Below are positions 1-12,077 of a DNA stretch of 64,000 bases, piece after piece. Made by a program: the position numbers and the translations under genes. The first letter of the stretch is position 1. Each line of letters begins with the position of its first letter. The notes under the pieces were generated by a model. That model was not told the DNA's origin. It did not search any database and worked only from the letters and a program-made list of their open reading frames with translations. Origin of the DNA: Gavia stellata (taxonomy: Eukaryota; Chordata; Aves; Gaviiformes; Gaviidae); assembly GCF_030936135.1 (NCBI RefSeq), contig NC_082612.1, positions 13,747,001 through 13,811,000 of the forward strand. The letters run 5' to 3'.

Positions 1-126
1 TCATACTCCTGGGCTGGTCCATTCAGCTCTCCATCCACGTATGTGCCATGAAGGACCACTCCATCCTCGTAAGTGTAGATTCCCTGGCCTTGCAGGGCAT
101 CATCAACATAGTACCCTTCCAAGGTG
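1..126 (-). CDS. SETD7: SETD7 coding exon 3 (MORN repeats), cut by window start
   Basis: The acceptor TTTACCAG lies at 127 onward. The exon completes the serine codon split from exon 2 and then reads [20 protein letters not shown] and [17 protein letters not shown], two MORN repeats of SETD7. The exon is still open at base 1, so its donor lies outside the window. Confidence 0.94.
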
Positions 127-3100
127 CTGGTAAAGACAGAAAGAAACAGCAGTGGAAGACTATTCACCTCTCTAAGAGGTGAACCCAAAGCCTCGACATG
201 AGGCACAGCACAACCCTGCTCCTCTGCTCGTCATTCTACATATTACTGGCACCGAGAGGCTGAGGGGAGACCTTCAAGGAAGTCAGGTCCTAGGAAGAGG
301 CAACTGTTGACGCCTGGTTTGCTATTGCTGGGTGCTCTACAACCCTCCCCGAAACGCACACCACCACGGCAACAATCACAGCTTTTTTCTCGGTGGCGTC
401 TCTCCGAAAGCCCAGGCTGTGGAGGGGCAGAGCTATGCGCAGGCAGACTGAAAGGTGTGCTGAAAGGCTTGGCACCAGCTGCCGGGGCTCCCTCGCTGGG
501 ACACTGCTTCCAGCCAGCATCTCTCCTCCGTCCCCTGCCAGGCATCACTATCCCCCATGTCTGAAACTCTGATGCGTTCGCTGGTTTCAACCAAATTTGA
601 GTGGGACAAGGGGAAGGGGAGAAGGAAGGTAAACCTGACTTCTCCAGAAAGCCAAGATGAAAACCAAACTTTTTTCTACAGACGTCCAAAGGCAGAGAAC
701 AACTTATGCTGTCCTTTCACCAGGGTGCGCTTCATGGGCACAGCATTATTCATCTAAATTACATTGCTGAGCTTTTTATATAGGCTGGGGTAGCAAATTA
801 CAGCAGCAAATGGATGCTCGTGGTCAAAGAAGAAATTACTGCCCAAGCAGGCTACTCTCAGGTTAGGATTTTCTACCTCCTACGTTTGGATCTTTACTGA
901 TGTCTCTCTGGTGAGATGAAATTGAACTGCCGTACAGGTGGACCGCAAAAGGGCACAAACTCCAGCCTGCTACCAGTTCAGTGTTAGCTGCCTAGCGATA
1001 CACTTAGCAGCAATCTGTACCAGATTTGCTAAAAGCACTGTCATTCTTCATGTATTTCTATTAAAACGGAACACAGCCTGTCAAACAGAACTAGTGCTGC
1101 ACTTGGATTCGAACAAAGAAACATTTCACTTCAGTTTTGTCTTGCAAACCCTTTAGAAGGGGCGCAGTAACGTCTTGCAATCTGCTTCGCTTCCTTTCTG
1201 AAAAAAAGGCTGCTGAGAGACATTACACAGAATGAAAGCATAAACATAAAAGAGGATCTACTCAGTTATTTCTTTCTCAGGTTAGAACTAGCATTAGGAA
1301 ATACAAACTGTTTAGCTTTTACCCCAGTACATTTAGCTAACAGCCCGCTGCAGTACACATACTTTCACTGCATAATTCTTTTTCTGATGCAGATGTCTAA
1401 GGCCTGGGAGCATGTGATTCCACATGTTTTACAAAATTTTACAAAACAGATATTCAAAAGCTGCAGGAGGAATGTTTTCTCAGAATTAACTTTCTGGTTT
1501 CTAAAGCTTCACTCTCTGTCTTTACATAACTTCGGCAAGCTGGCTGAGGTTTCCACGGGAAAACACACTACAATACACTACGGTAAAAGCCTCAATGCAA
1601 ACCAGATGCAGAGCAGGAAGGGGCAGGAAAACCGTTTTACTTTTCAGTCGGATGAATTTCTTGATCCAGGTAGCTACTGAGCTGCACAGACAGCTATGGC
1701 ACCACAGCACAGGGAAGGAGCAGAGCAGATGAGGGAACCACCAGAGATCTGGGCACTTACTCAACTATAAATGACACCACTTTCTCTTCTAGTTTATCAC
1801 AGATCACCAGATTTGACTTTCATTGTAGCTGGCAACACACATAAGAGTCCACATGTAGGATTACTCTTTAAAAGAAGCAGCCACCCCCAGTTTATGTAAT
1901 GAAACAGACCAAAAAACCTACCTTTAATGATATTAGTTGAAGTTAACAAGTTGCTAAATTACAACAGTGCTTCAGCACTGGAAAAAATGTCTTTTCTTTT
2001 ACTGTAACTCAAATCTCTAGGTTTTTTTTTCATTGTATTAAGCTCCAAACAATGTCCAAAAGGTCCATCTCTGCCTACTCTCGTATCATTTGAGGAAATC
2101 AAAAGATGGATATGAGGAAAAATTTCTTTACTGAGAGAGTGGTAAAACACTGGAATAAGCTGCCCAGGGAAGTGGTGGAGTCACCATCACTGGCGGTGTT
2201 CAAGGAACGTGTGGACGAGGCATTGTGGGACATGATTTAGTGGGCATGGTGGTGTTGGGTTGATGGTTGGACTTGATGATCTTACAGGTCTTTTCCAACC
2301 TTAGTGATTCTGTGATACCTAAAGAAAGAATTCCATGTCTTCCAACCTTACCTAGAAAGTCAGGTTCTCTAAAACTTTTATACTTTTCACAGTTTTTGAG
2401 TTATTTCCACCCTGCTCCCCTCTTCTCTCTCTCTGTCTTGTTAAGCTCTCGAAGGATGGAGTATGCAGCCAGACACGATACTTGCAACTAAGACCTGACC
2501 AGCATGAGGAGGAATAAACAGCTTCTGTGTTTTGCATAAACAAAATCTTGATAATACAAACCCTGAGCTAGCCTATATTTCTCCGGTTTGCTTCTCATCT
2601 TATCACACCTGTGATAATATAGTTTTACTAAAGTCAAGTTTTATCAGATATATGGTCTTCCCATTATCCACCAGGTCTAGACGGGATCTAGCATATCCAC
2701 TACCTAAAAAATAAACCAGTGATAAGAGCTGGGGGGGGAGGAATACTTACTGCAGTATCCTTCCAGGTATTAAGTTACATCGACAGACCCTGATCCATTC
2801 GCCCCCCACTCCCTATCTCCCACCCTTCCCTCTACATGGGAACATTGAAAACTTTTTCTTAAAAATAATACTGTTCTGTACTGTGTTCTGGCAGATGTCA
2901 GTTAACAAGAGCTTCTAGTTAAGGGAGAACAGCAGCCGCAGCTCCGTGCCAAACACGGCTCTCACGCTCGCAGTTATTGCGCAAAGCGTTTTCTGAAGTG
3001 CACTCCAGCAAGCGTTGGCACTAATGAAGGCTCAAGTACACGATCCAAAACAGGGAGTATGCCAGAGGTGAAACTTCTCTCTCTGAAAGAATATGTTGGC

Positions 3101-6100
3101 TTTTGTTGCATTTTTGAAGGGGGAGGAAAAAACAACCAGTATTTCATTCCAGGTTTCCCCTCCCTTAAATAACCAACAGGAAGGGGGCAGCTATTCCAGT
3201 AAGGGGAAAGGTTTTCACTGAGGCAAACAAGGCAGCCAGGCAGCCGATCCTATTTCCCAACACTCAAAAAATGAGAACGCTTACACTGCTGCCAGTCCAG
3301 CGTCTGACAGGACTCAACTACTCCCCGACAACAGACCCACAGCAGTTCAACTGTCAGCTGTTACCAGCAGCCTGTCAGGGAAACGGACCCAGGAACACTG
3401 AAACCAGCTAACTTACTGCCCTGAAGCACACTGTACTGTAAGGGGAGAGATGTTTTGAGAAATTTTGGGGATTCATTTCTCTTCTTCATAAACATTCAGC
3501 CTTGCCCATGGCACAGTTAATGGCAACAGCACGTCCTGCCTTATACCAGGTCATTCTTCCCACAACACCTCACGGCGCCTGAACCAGCCACTTCAGAGAG
3601 CAATTTACTTGTGCTGGCTGGGTGTAGCTAGGTACATCGCAACATCTTTAGTAACTAGTCACTGCTTGGTTAAGGCTGCTTCAGCTAAATTAAAATAAGC
3701 TTAGGGCAGTTTATAAAAATATCCCATTTTCCAAAACCACATTACAGACTATATTTGTATATTTTCATTCTGCTAGTTCCTGAAGTCATACAGTAGCCAA
3801 CTGTTCCATTTTTTTAAGCGTTATGAAAATTACAGGAAAAAAAACCAGTTGGCAACACTGAAGCAGTACAGAAAAGGCTCAGCAGCAGCCTGAGTTTTCC
3901 CACAGAGCACTGCCTGTACCCTGGATTACTTGGAGGAGCAGCCCTACAAACAAAATAGTGGGTCAGTTTCCCTGACTGTACAATCAGCAACTGCTCTGCT
4001 GAGATCATCAACAAGCACAGAAGCGTGATGTACATGTGTCCATAGAGACGCTGCCTGCCAACTTAAAAAAAAGGCTATTTTAGAGAGGTCAGCTGCTGGG
4101 CAGTACTGATTTTCAGTTACTCATACAAGATTTAATAAGCCCATTACCAACAACAGTGGGGATTTTTCTTCATCCAAGCTTGGAGGCCTGATCCATTTCT
4201 GCATAACTGAATAGATAGATTATCTTTCTCATGAAAAACCCCCACAATCCCCAGTATGAAGCAATTGCAAAGGCAAGTACAGACAAGGAGCTGACTCACT
4301 GAGACAGCACAATACCTCCGCTCCTGCTCAGAAGTTCTCTGAGCAGGAGGAGAGTAGACCCGGCACGACTGTCAGTTTAACGGCTGCTATTCATAGTGCC
4401 ACCGACAGCTGCAAAACCACGAAGAATCGTGTCATTTTATACATCTGCTGCTCCTTTGGAGGAAGTTCTGAGCAACTGCAGAGAGAAATGCTGCAGTTGG
4501 GGGAAGACGAACAAGGTGTTCATAATGAAGACCTGGGAAGAAAACACATGCATAGGCACCGACCAGCACAACTTCACTGTCACAATTTCCAGTGAAGAGA
4601 GGGGAAATAATAGGGGCTCTTCTGAAAATAAATCAGGCCACAAGCAACTTGCAGAGGATTAGGTAGAGCTGGGAACAAAACCATATTGAACTCAGTCCTT
4701 TAACCACCAAACAATTTCCAAGACCAAGCAGAGGGTAAGCCTCTCTGTCAAGGTCCTACGGCTGTGCGCGAGGTCTGGCACAGGGAGCTCCCACTCCAGC
4801 TGCAGTCTCTGTATAGGGCTATAAGACAAACAAAGAATTCCACTCGCAGTTATGGACTTGAACTTTGCAGTCCAAACCGCTGCCAGCATGGTTTCCAATA
4901 GCTCTGACCACCTCCCAGTTCTTACGGCCTCCAATTAGTTCGTAACTTTACAGTGCTAAAAGAGCTGCCTTCTCCCACCAGGAAACAACTCCAAGCACCA
5001 TATTACGTACAAAGCCCCCAAGCCCCCAAAGGTATGGCTACAGCAGCAGTAGAGAAAACTTTCCAGCTACAGTTTTTAATGAGAAAGCTTATCCAGAAAC
5101 TCAGCAGCATACAATCAATGCAGGTTAATTTTGTACCACTGCAAGCAGGAGGCAGAATATAGAGGAAAAATCGAAGAGTCAGTGTCTACCTTCCATCAAA
5201 AAAGAAGAACTTGCCGCGGCCATTCTTCTCTCCATGCACAAAGTTTCCCTCAAATCTGTCTGTCGACGAATAGGTGACTGTACAGAATCCATGTGGCAAC
5301 CCATCATCATCTAGATGCCCTGAAATGAAATCCAGACAAAGAGCAAAAGAACACATTAAACATTATGTAAAATTGCAAACCTGTTCTGATTACGTAGACA
5401 CTTGAAATGCGGTAGCTCCCTAGTACAAAACAATAATCCGCATCAAAACACTTCTGTTAGGAACAGTGATCCGAGATTCAGTACAACTGAAGTCTGTACT
5501 TGTGTAACGCTTCGCTTAAAAATAAAAAGGGTCAGGATAAAAGAAAAGGGATGACAGACAGTAGAGAGAAGATAAGAATAAGCAAAAGACATATTTGTAA
5601 AAGAAAGAAGGTTCATACTATTCTAACTTGTGTTAATATACGTCTTCAAAAATACAATAACTCTATCTAAAATACGTATTTCCTGGTGAGAACAGAATAT
5701 ATTTAGACTTTAATCTACTACATAAGAAAAGGGTTGTTGTTTTCTTTTGATAAATACATGTTTTACAGCAATGTGGGTGTGCCACCTTGTAGCTATATCC
5801 ACAGGAATTTAAAGAAATAAAAGCATGTAATATCTGTAATACTATGCCCTTGCAATATGTCAGTCAGCTTGCTATTTCATAGTTTAAAGGCTGCTCTCCA
5901 GTGCCTTTCTGATGTGTTCACATTACATTCTCCATCCCGTTCCCTTTCCTAGCCATATCAGTTTTCCCCATTACAGCTGTTGCACATGAGGAAGGCAGAG
6001 GGATGACACACTTGGATCCTCATCTTCATGGGTCTGTATTTTACAGAATACAGCTGGCCAACTCTGATTAAGTTGAAGCATAATAATGTTCCTATTGCAT

Positions 6101-9100
6101 CTCTGTCTGCCTCTTCAAAACCAAAAGAAAACGGAAGAGGAGTGTTTTAAACAATTGCTATTGCCTGGTTTACCCGTGTGAACTTGGAGTCCTTAGCACT
6201 GCATTAGCAGAACACTGCTCTGACTGCAGAATGAAGATGCTCAAGCTCAGCAGGGCTGCTTTCAGCACAGCGATACGCCAGGTGCGGGTGTAACAAGCTC
6301 CCATCGTGACATTTTAGCAGGTATAAATTTTGCATGAAAACTGACAAATAAATAAAAGCTAGTGTATATTTGTGTTCTTCTACCTTTCTAAATAAAAACT
6401 GACCTCTCATCCCCTGACTCTCTTGATGAGGCATACAAAGCCATTAGAGATGAGAGACAGCACACCCATCCACTTCTACAAGCTTTGGGTCAAGCTCTTC
6501 CCTGACGGAATTTGCCCTGAACTGAAAAGGTTCAACACACACATAGAAAGGCATAAACAAACTGCAGCGTGGGGGGGAGCGGTTACAGCCCAGGCTGATG
6601 CAGGCAACAAGAGGCACTTCAGTATTACCAAACCTCGAGCCCTACGCCCAGAGAGAAAACGAGCTGTGCAGACTGCAGTGGGAAAAGCCAGCCACCCATG
6701 CGGCTTCAGAAGTCCACCTCGTCATGCCCCGACTGCAACAGGTCCGCAGGGCTCTGTGGGGATAAGGGTACCCAGACGGCACGCACGTGCCCACGTGTTC
6801 TTCCCACATCACCATAAGCTACTGCTCCCCTGGGATGCTTCACAGCCCCCCCGGGACATCACAGCCAGGGCATGGTAAGGATGTGGGGCAGCATCTGGTT
6901 AGAAGTCCTCTCCTATGAAACACATGACCTGCCCCAGCCTTTTAATACCAGAATGGTTGACAGAAGAATGCCATACAGCACAGGATAATTTGTCAGGATA
7001 TATTTCCAAACTTTTGTCTCTCTTAAAGTAAAATTTCATTAAAAAAAAAAGGAAGAGAGACAAAGATAGAGGAAGGAAAAAAAAAGAGCTAAATGAATGT
7101 TCCTCAAAGTAACCCAGTAAGGCTGCGCAGCTTCATCAGCCATCTCCTGCGCTTGTTACACCAAGCATGGAAATGCACCTAGAAAGAAGGTGTGCAGGAA
7201 AAAATAACGCCGAGACATCTGAACTCATCCAAGAGCCAAGATTCCCTCCTTCACCCTTCCCACGCGCGTTCCCCAAAGTTTCTCTCGCACCTGCTCTGGC
7301 ACTTGCCTAGCACCCTCTGCAAGTGGTGCAAGTCACTAAGTTGGCAGAAAATCCTTCCCTTCCTTGCTTTTGGTTCGGGAGGCTGACCCCGCAGCCCACC
7401 GCCACGGCGGAGCCGGGTGGCTGGGAGCCCACCTGCCCCCCTCGGGGGTAGCAACCCACCTTGCTTCCCGTTCAGCCACTGCCCAAAACATCACTGCCCT
7501 CTGAAATTAAGTTCCCAGTCCAAGGCAGATTGAAAACAGTTAAACGTTTAAAAAGTCAATAAAACCAATCAGACACTGCTTACTGTCCAAGCTGAGAGAA
7601 GTAACAGAGTAAAAAGAGGGAGCAAAACCGGGGGGGGAGGAAAAGCTACATCACTAAAGGCTTTTAATAACTTCGAAGAAGAACCCTTTAAAAGAGAAGG
7701 GACAGCACGCTGCTCTTTCCAAACAGAAGAAAGGCTTTTTTTCCTCCCATTCAGTCAGGACACCCCTTTTTGTAGCAGGGAAAAGTTTTAGCAGTTATGT
7801 CAATTTAACTAAAAGGTCAGTGAAATTTCCAATGTGGACACCTCTTTTAGAACAAAACCAACTACGTCGACATTTATGGTTTTAATTAAAGTCTTCAGTT
7901 TTATCAATATGGGAAGGGTATACTGGTGTAAGTTAACAAACCCTGAACAATACAGTACCAGTCTTCCCCTCACTACAGGAGCAAAACTTCTATAAAACAC
8001 TTGGATTAAAAAAAATATACTGACAGTATTGGTACATTATACTATTAAAAAAAAGCCCCAAACTTGCAACTTTGTTCTCTGTGACTATTCAGTTTTGTCG
8101 AGATTTTGCTGGAATGCAAAGCCCAACACAAAAGCTGCCATGCTTATACACAGCACACACGTCAGGACTTCGGCACGGTAGGATACAGACTATCCCAGAG
8201 ATTTAAATGGTCAGCTTTGATGCAATGGCCTCTATACAGAGTCCTAATCTCAGCCATAATACAAAGAATCCAATTCTTCTAATATGCTAGAGACTTTCCC
8301 CTACTGAAAAAAAAAAAATCATCCCCCACCCCAACAAAAAAAGAGACAGTCTCTCTTAGTCAATAGGGGAAAAAAAGCAATTTCAAGTTTAATTACATAG
8401 ATGCAACTTTTCCTATACGGCTGAGGCCTTAGGCTCTAACTCTGTTTCAGATGAAGTCAATGGAAAAAATCCTCATTATTTCAGTGGGAGCAAAGCAGAG
8501 TGTGCTCCACTTCCCTTTCTCGCCCCTCTCCTCCATTTGTGAAAACAAATCCAAAATGTCTAAACATGTTTTTAAATTATTGTAAAACCTCACTTCTGTT
8601 ACTTCTTTAAGGGTGTCTCAAGATCTCCTCTTAAGCTCAGCCCGTGAACTTTTCAACAAAAGGAATTACACTAATAGGGGCCAGTTCACAACGCAGCATG
8701 ACAGGGCCACTTACCAAAAACACTGATGTATACAAAGCAAAGATGAAAACCCTTTTACTGTCAGTATTACTATTACTTTACAGAAGACATACAGTGTGCA
8801 TCATCAAGAAAAGATTCTGGACACAAAGATGCCAGATGGATGTTTTGGGAATAACAACACTAAACCAACGACCCACCCCCCCAGAAAAAAATGCTGATTT
8901 CTGTCATATTTCTAACTTCCTTCAGGTAAGTGCAAAAACACCCAGCCATCCTATTCACCCCCCAAACAGCACCCTGCTTCTGCGTCACTTGGAAAAACAC
9001 GTATTTTCATATACACTGCTGAGAAACGTATGCTTTAAAAACTCCTTTCCCTAGCCCACAGAAACGCTAAGCAACTCCACGATACGGCAGAACGCTTTAC

Positions 9101-10746
9101 CGCTGACACGAAGATCGAAACTGTGACTCTTTGCCCAAGACACAACTGCAATCCATAGATTTGAGGAGCAGGGAGGGGAAAAGACACGTCTATTGCGGTA
9201 CAGGGCTCATCCCATCCATAGCACCCTGCGTTTGAAGAATCCCACTCCCCTCACAACCATGTTTTACCCAGCAAAGCTTCTCTTTGGCTCTGTTACCACA
9301 TTCCCAGACAATAAATCCAGATCCTAGCAGCAGCTGCTTAGCTCGCATCTGTTGTTAAACTAAGCTGCCGCGCTCGACGCCTTCTTCGGAGAAGCGCGCA
9401 GTGAGGCCTAACCCTCCTGCCACAAGGCACCAGCAGCCCGCCGCCCAACGACGGGAACTACCGGCACCTTGTCACAGGCGCCTCCGTACTTCGGGTGCTT
9501 AATCCCAACAGCTGAAAATCCAGGCTTGCTCCTTCCGACAGGACCGTGCCCTGCGAGGAACCTTCGGGAACGTCGGGCTGGCACGCTCCGCGCGAGGGCC
9601 GCACGAGGCCAGGCCGCACCGCGCTCCTGGACGCCCCACAGGATGACAGCGCTGCCGAGTCGCGCCGCTCGTCCCGAGGTTTCCGTCAGTAATGCCTTCC
9701 AGAGGCACGCGCCTCCGTTTTACGACTCTTGCGGGGTCAGTGCTCCCCTCCTAAGGGGCTGGCGCCGAAGGGGTGCGCGGTGCCCGTGAGACGGCCCCCC
9801 CCGTGAGACGGGCCCCCCCGTGAGACGGGCCCCCCCGCTCCCGCACGGGTGACTCGACTCGGGCTCTGCTGCCCACGTACGTGACCGCAGCCGCTCCCGC
9901 CCGTCGCCGTTTGCTTCTCCCTTCGCAGGAAGGTAACGGCAGCCCCCGAGCGCGGCCGCCCCTCGCTCCCCGAGCGCTGCCATGCCTCGGCAGCCCCACC
10001 GCCTCGCTCGGAGCTCGCTCACCTCCTCGTTCACCACCGCGCTAAGGGACGCGGCCGCCCGGGGCTCGCAGCCGGCGCGGCGGCGGAGGGAGGCGGCAGC
10101 CCAGCCCAGCCCAGCCCAGCCCCGGCGCCGTGCGGCGGGAGAGGCCCCGGCCCGCCCTGCGAACCGCAAAGGGCACCGGCTGCGCGGGGCGGGGAGCGCG
10201 GGCCGAGTGCCGCCGCCTGCACGGGGGGCACGGCAGCAGCGGCAAGGCACGACCGGGCTTCGCTCCCCACGTTAAGGGCAGAGGTCAACGTCGCCACCGG
10301 GTTCAGGAGCCTCACACCCGGGCTGGCGGTGCCGGGGGTACGACAACAGCACGGGGCCGGGGCCGGCCGCGGGCTGCCCTGCGCCGGACCCGCCCGTGCA
10401 GCGCAGCCGAAGCAGCAGCCCGGTAAGGGCGCCAGGCCCGGCCGCACGACACGGCGCTGCCCCCCGCTCCGGCAGCCCCCCCGCGCCCCGCCGGTCCCAC
10501 ACCGCCACGTGCGCGGCGGCGGCGGCCCGGCAGCGCGGCCGTTGCATAAGCCCGCTGATGTCATGCGCTGCCGCCGGCCCCGGGCGCCGCTCTCGGGCCG
10601 CCGCCGCCGGCCCGCGCCCCCCACCCCCTCAGCCGCCACCCGGGGCCCGCGGGGCCGCCTCTCCCCGCGCCCGCCGGTGCCGGCGCCCCCTCCCCGGGGC
10701 AGGTACCTTCCACGGTCTCCTCCAGCGTCTCCTCGTCGCTGTCCAT
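1..10746 (-). CDS. SETD7: SETD7 histone-lysine N-methyltransferase, 5' part (coding exons 1-3, truncated by window edge)
   Basis: SETD7 (SET7/9) monomethylates histone H3 lysine 4 and non-histone proteins such as p53. Three minus-strand coding exons are present: 10707-10746, 5190-5319 and 1-126. Joined, they read without a stop: [13 protein letters not shown], then [11 protein letters not shown], then a series of MORN-type repeats ([40 protein letters not shown]). This follows the N-terminus of human SETD7 almost residue for residue, except for a few acidic-segment changes in exon 1. All junctions have GT/AG ends, and phases match (exon 1 ends phase 1, exon 2 phase 2). The start ATG at 10746 sits in an ideal Kozak context (GCCGCCATGG) inside a CpG island. 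Only about the first 98 codons are here. The rest of the MORN region and the catalytic SET domain lie beyond the left edge, so enzymatic residues cannot be checked. Identification is secure. Confidence 0.96.
2108..2316 (+). mobile_element. CR1 LINE 3' fragment
   Basis: The stretch has the characteristic 3' end of a CR1 retroposon: GGTAAAACACTGGAATAAGC, then TGCCCAGGGAAGTGGTGGAG, then a TTGGACTTGATGATCTT segment. It ends in ATTCTGTGAT, matching the short 3'-terminal ATTCTRTG repeat of CR1. It is 5'-truncated at about 210 bp, as usual for CR1, and inserted antisense to SETD7 in intron 2. The left end is approximate. Confidence 0.9.
4321..4349. repeat. Perfect 12-bp stem-loop
   Basis: CTCCTGCTCAGA and its exact reverse complement TCTGAGCAGGAG are separated by 5 bases (AGTTC). 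It lies inside SETD7 intron 2. The stem is too short for a typical microRNA precursor. Confidence 0.8.
5190..5319 (-). CDS. SETD7: SETD7 coding exon 2 (first MORN repeats)
   Basis: The acceptor (CAG) is at 5320-5322 and the donor GGAAG/GTAGAC at 5189. The 130-base exon starts in phase 1 and ends in phase 2. It encodes [19 protein letters not shown] and continues through [20 protein letters not shown], which is the first MORN unit of SETD7. Confidence 0.95.
8436..8501 (+). repeat. Probable fragment of an ancient amniote interspersed repeat
   Basis: The segment GATGAAGTCAATGGAAAAAA ... TTTCAGTGGGAGCAAAGCAG resembles a motif (GAAGTCAATGG...CTTCAGTGGGAGCAGG) that recurs very widely in bird and reptile genomes. 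A similar minus-strand stretch occurs at about 41944-42010. Family assignment is from memory and uncertain. Confidence 0.4.
9786..9836. repeat. 17-bp tandem repeat, three copies, GC-rich
   Basis: Three head-to-tail units of GTGAGACGGGCCCCCCC (first copy with one base change) lie at 9786-9802, 9803-9819 and 9820-9836. They are in SETD7 intron 1, about 0.9 kb downstream of the start codon. On the transcribed (minus-sense) strand each unit supplies a run of seven or eight G. Confidence 0.9.
10098..10122. repeat. CCCAG pentanucleotide repeat
   Basis: About five copies of a 5-bp CCCAG/CAGCC unit in the first intron of SETD7, inside the CpG island. Confidence 0.85.
10707..10746 (-). CDS. SETD7: SETD7 coding exon 1
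   Basis: This exon encodes 13 codons ([13 protein letters not shown]) plus one base, and the donor GGAAG/GTACCT lies at 10706. The ATG is preceded by a run of GCC triplets giving a perfect Kozak consensus. Human SETD7 begins MDSDDEMVEEAVEG, so the acidic start is conserved with a few substitutions. The reading frame continues correctly into exon 2. Confidence 0.95.
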
Positions 10747-10765
10747 GGCGGCGGCGGCGGCGGCG
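10747..10765. repeat. GGC triplet run in SETD7 5' UTR
   Basis: A GGC/GCC triplet tract lies directly against the SETD7 start codon. On the transcript it reads as consecutive GCC triplets and supplies the Kozak context. It is followed upstream by a GGGCGGGGCG Sp1-type box and, near 10795-10812, by an alternating CG tract. Confidence 0.8.
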
Positions 10766-11849
10766 GGCGGGGCGCAGCCGCGGTAACCCGGGCGGGCGCG
10801 CGCGCGCCGCCCCGCCTCCCCCCGCCCCGAGGGAGGGCTCGCCCCGTAGCCCCGCCCCCCGGACCAGGAGGGGCGGGGTGTGGGCGTGGCCGAGGCGCTC
10901 GGCGCGCGCCCGGCGGCCGCGAGGACGGAGAGGGTTCAGGGCGAAGCCCCCCGCGCCCCGCAGCAAAATGGCGGCTGGCGAAGATGGCAGCAGCGAGTTC
11001 GGCCGGGTGTCAGCCGCCCAAAGGCGCCTCCAGGGGAAGCGGATCCCCCCGCAGACGCGTGCGAGACCCAGGCTGACGGGGATGCACATGGTGCTCAAGC
11101 GAAGGCGCGAGGAAATCGTTAAATTTCTGCCGAAGAATGCTGCTAACGTGGCACAAAGCAGCACAGACGGCAGGAAAATCCCAACCGAGCCAGCGCTGGG
11201 CCCCCAGGGTGCTCTGCCTTCTACAGAGCGGGCACGGCACCCTCAGACTGCTGCTCCGAACGTGCATTGGTACAGCTCACCCCATGAAGTAGGCCTCCCT
11301 GCGGACCCCTAGCAAGCACCATGACACCACCGCTCCCTCCCCACGCCAAGAACCACTCTTACCTGCTGCTCGTGGCGTTGAGGGATTTAACTCCCAAAAC
11401 ACACAGGCTCTTGGATTTCAGTTTTGGAGGAAAGGCGACAGCGGGGGGGTGCAATTTGTGAGCTCTTACCCAGGGGACGTGAGGACGGCCCTCTATCACC
11501 ACACGCCTCGGTGTCCTGCAGGGACCTCACTCTCCACCACAGCTTGCCAATACGCAGGAATCACCTTAAAGGAAAGTCAGAGTGTTTCTAGGTCTTCCAG
11601 CCGGCCGTCTTGGGAGCGCAGGAGGTATCTCCTCCATCCTACCGGAGATGACCCAGACAGTCGAGCGCTGGAGCACGAGCTCTGCGAGGCGAGACTGAGG
11701 GAACAGGCCTTGTTCAGCCCGGAGAGGAGATGGCTTCGGGGGAGCCAGCAGCAGCCCACTGGCACTTACAGCAGCGCTACCGAGAAAACAGGCTCTTCAC
11801 GGTGGTGGGAGGACAAGAGGCAACCAGCATTACTGAAAACAAGAGAGGA

Positions 11850-12077
11850 TCAGACATGAGATAAGGAGAAACTTGCTCCCCGTGAGGACAGCCGAGCAGC
11901 GTATCAGGCTGCCCGGTGAGGCTGTGCAGTCTCCATCCTTGGGGACATTTAAAGACTGACCAGATAAAGCCCCAAGCAGCCTGATCTGACCTCAGAGCTG
12001 ACCCTGCTGTGAGCAGCAGGTTGGAGTAGAGACCTCCTGGGGTCCCTTCCCACCTGAAGGACTTGGTGAGTCTATGC
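11850..12077 (+). mobile_element. Older CR1 LINE 3' fragment
   Basis: The sequence carries GATAAGGAGAAACTTGCTCC, a degenerate CAGGCTGCCCGGTGAGGCTG, then GAGCAGCAGGTTGGAGTAGA and GACCTCCTGGGGTCCCTTCC, and ends near GAGTCTATG. This is the CR1 3' region, more diverged than the copy at 2.1 kb. It lies about 0.75 kb upstream of the SETD7 CpG island. Confidence 0.85.

Larger units (their letters stand above)
127..5189 (-). other. SETD7: SETD7 intron 2
   Basis: About 5.1 kb of intron. It contains one CR1 3' end (2108-2316), a perfect 12-bp stem-loop (4321-4349) and short poly-G and poly-T runs. No open frame here looks like a conserved exon. Confidence 0.85.
5320..10706 (-). other. SETD7: SETD7 intron 1
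   Basis: About 5.4 kb between coding exons 1 and 2. The exon-1-proximal 1.2 kb belongs to the CpG island and carries GC-rich tandem repeats (9786-9836, 10098-10122). The rest is AT-richer, with a probable ancient interspersed repeat fragment near 8436-8501. Open frames here, such as those around 6.4-6.9 kb and 8.6-9.05 kb, look like chance. Confidence 0.85.
9540..11100 (-). promoter_or_regulatory. SETD7: CpG-island promoter of SETD7
   Basis: The interval is extremely rich in G+C and CpG and surrounds SETD7 coding exon 1. Several GC boxes (Sp/KLF-type sites) lie just upstream of the ATG: GGGCGGGGCG near 10768-10782, CCCCGCCCCC near 10849-10860, and GGGGCGGGGTGTGGGCGTGGC near 10868-10889. There is no TATA box. 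A YY1-type motif (CAAAATGGCGGC, 10964-10975) followed by AAGATGGCAGC suggests the upstream edge could also fire in the plus direction. Boundaries are by eye. Confidence 0.85.

Noticed and set aside
4321-4349. microRNA precursor
   Set aside because: The 12-bp stem and 5-base loop are much shorter than a microRNA hairpin.
8644-9054. 136-codon plus-strand frame inside SETD7 intron 1
   Set aside because: It starts at a non-ATG codon, runs antisense to the gene and has no recognisable domain.
10031-11164. 377-codon minus-strand and 327-codon plus-strand open frames across the SETD7 CpG island
   Set aside because: GC-rich sequence is poor in stop codons. The translations are low-complexity Arg/Pro/Gly/Ala, and SETD7 exon 1 uses a different minus-strand frame.
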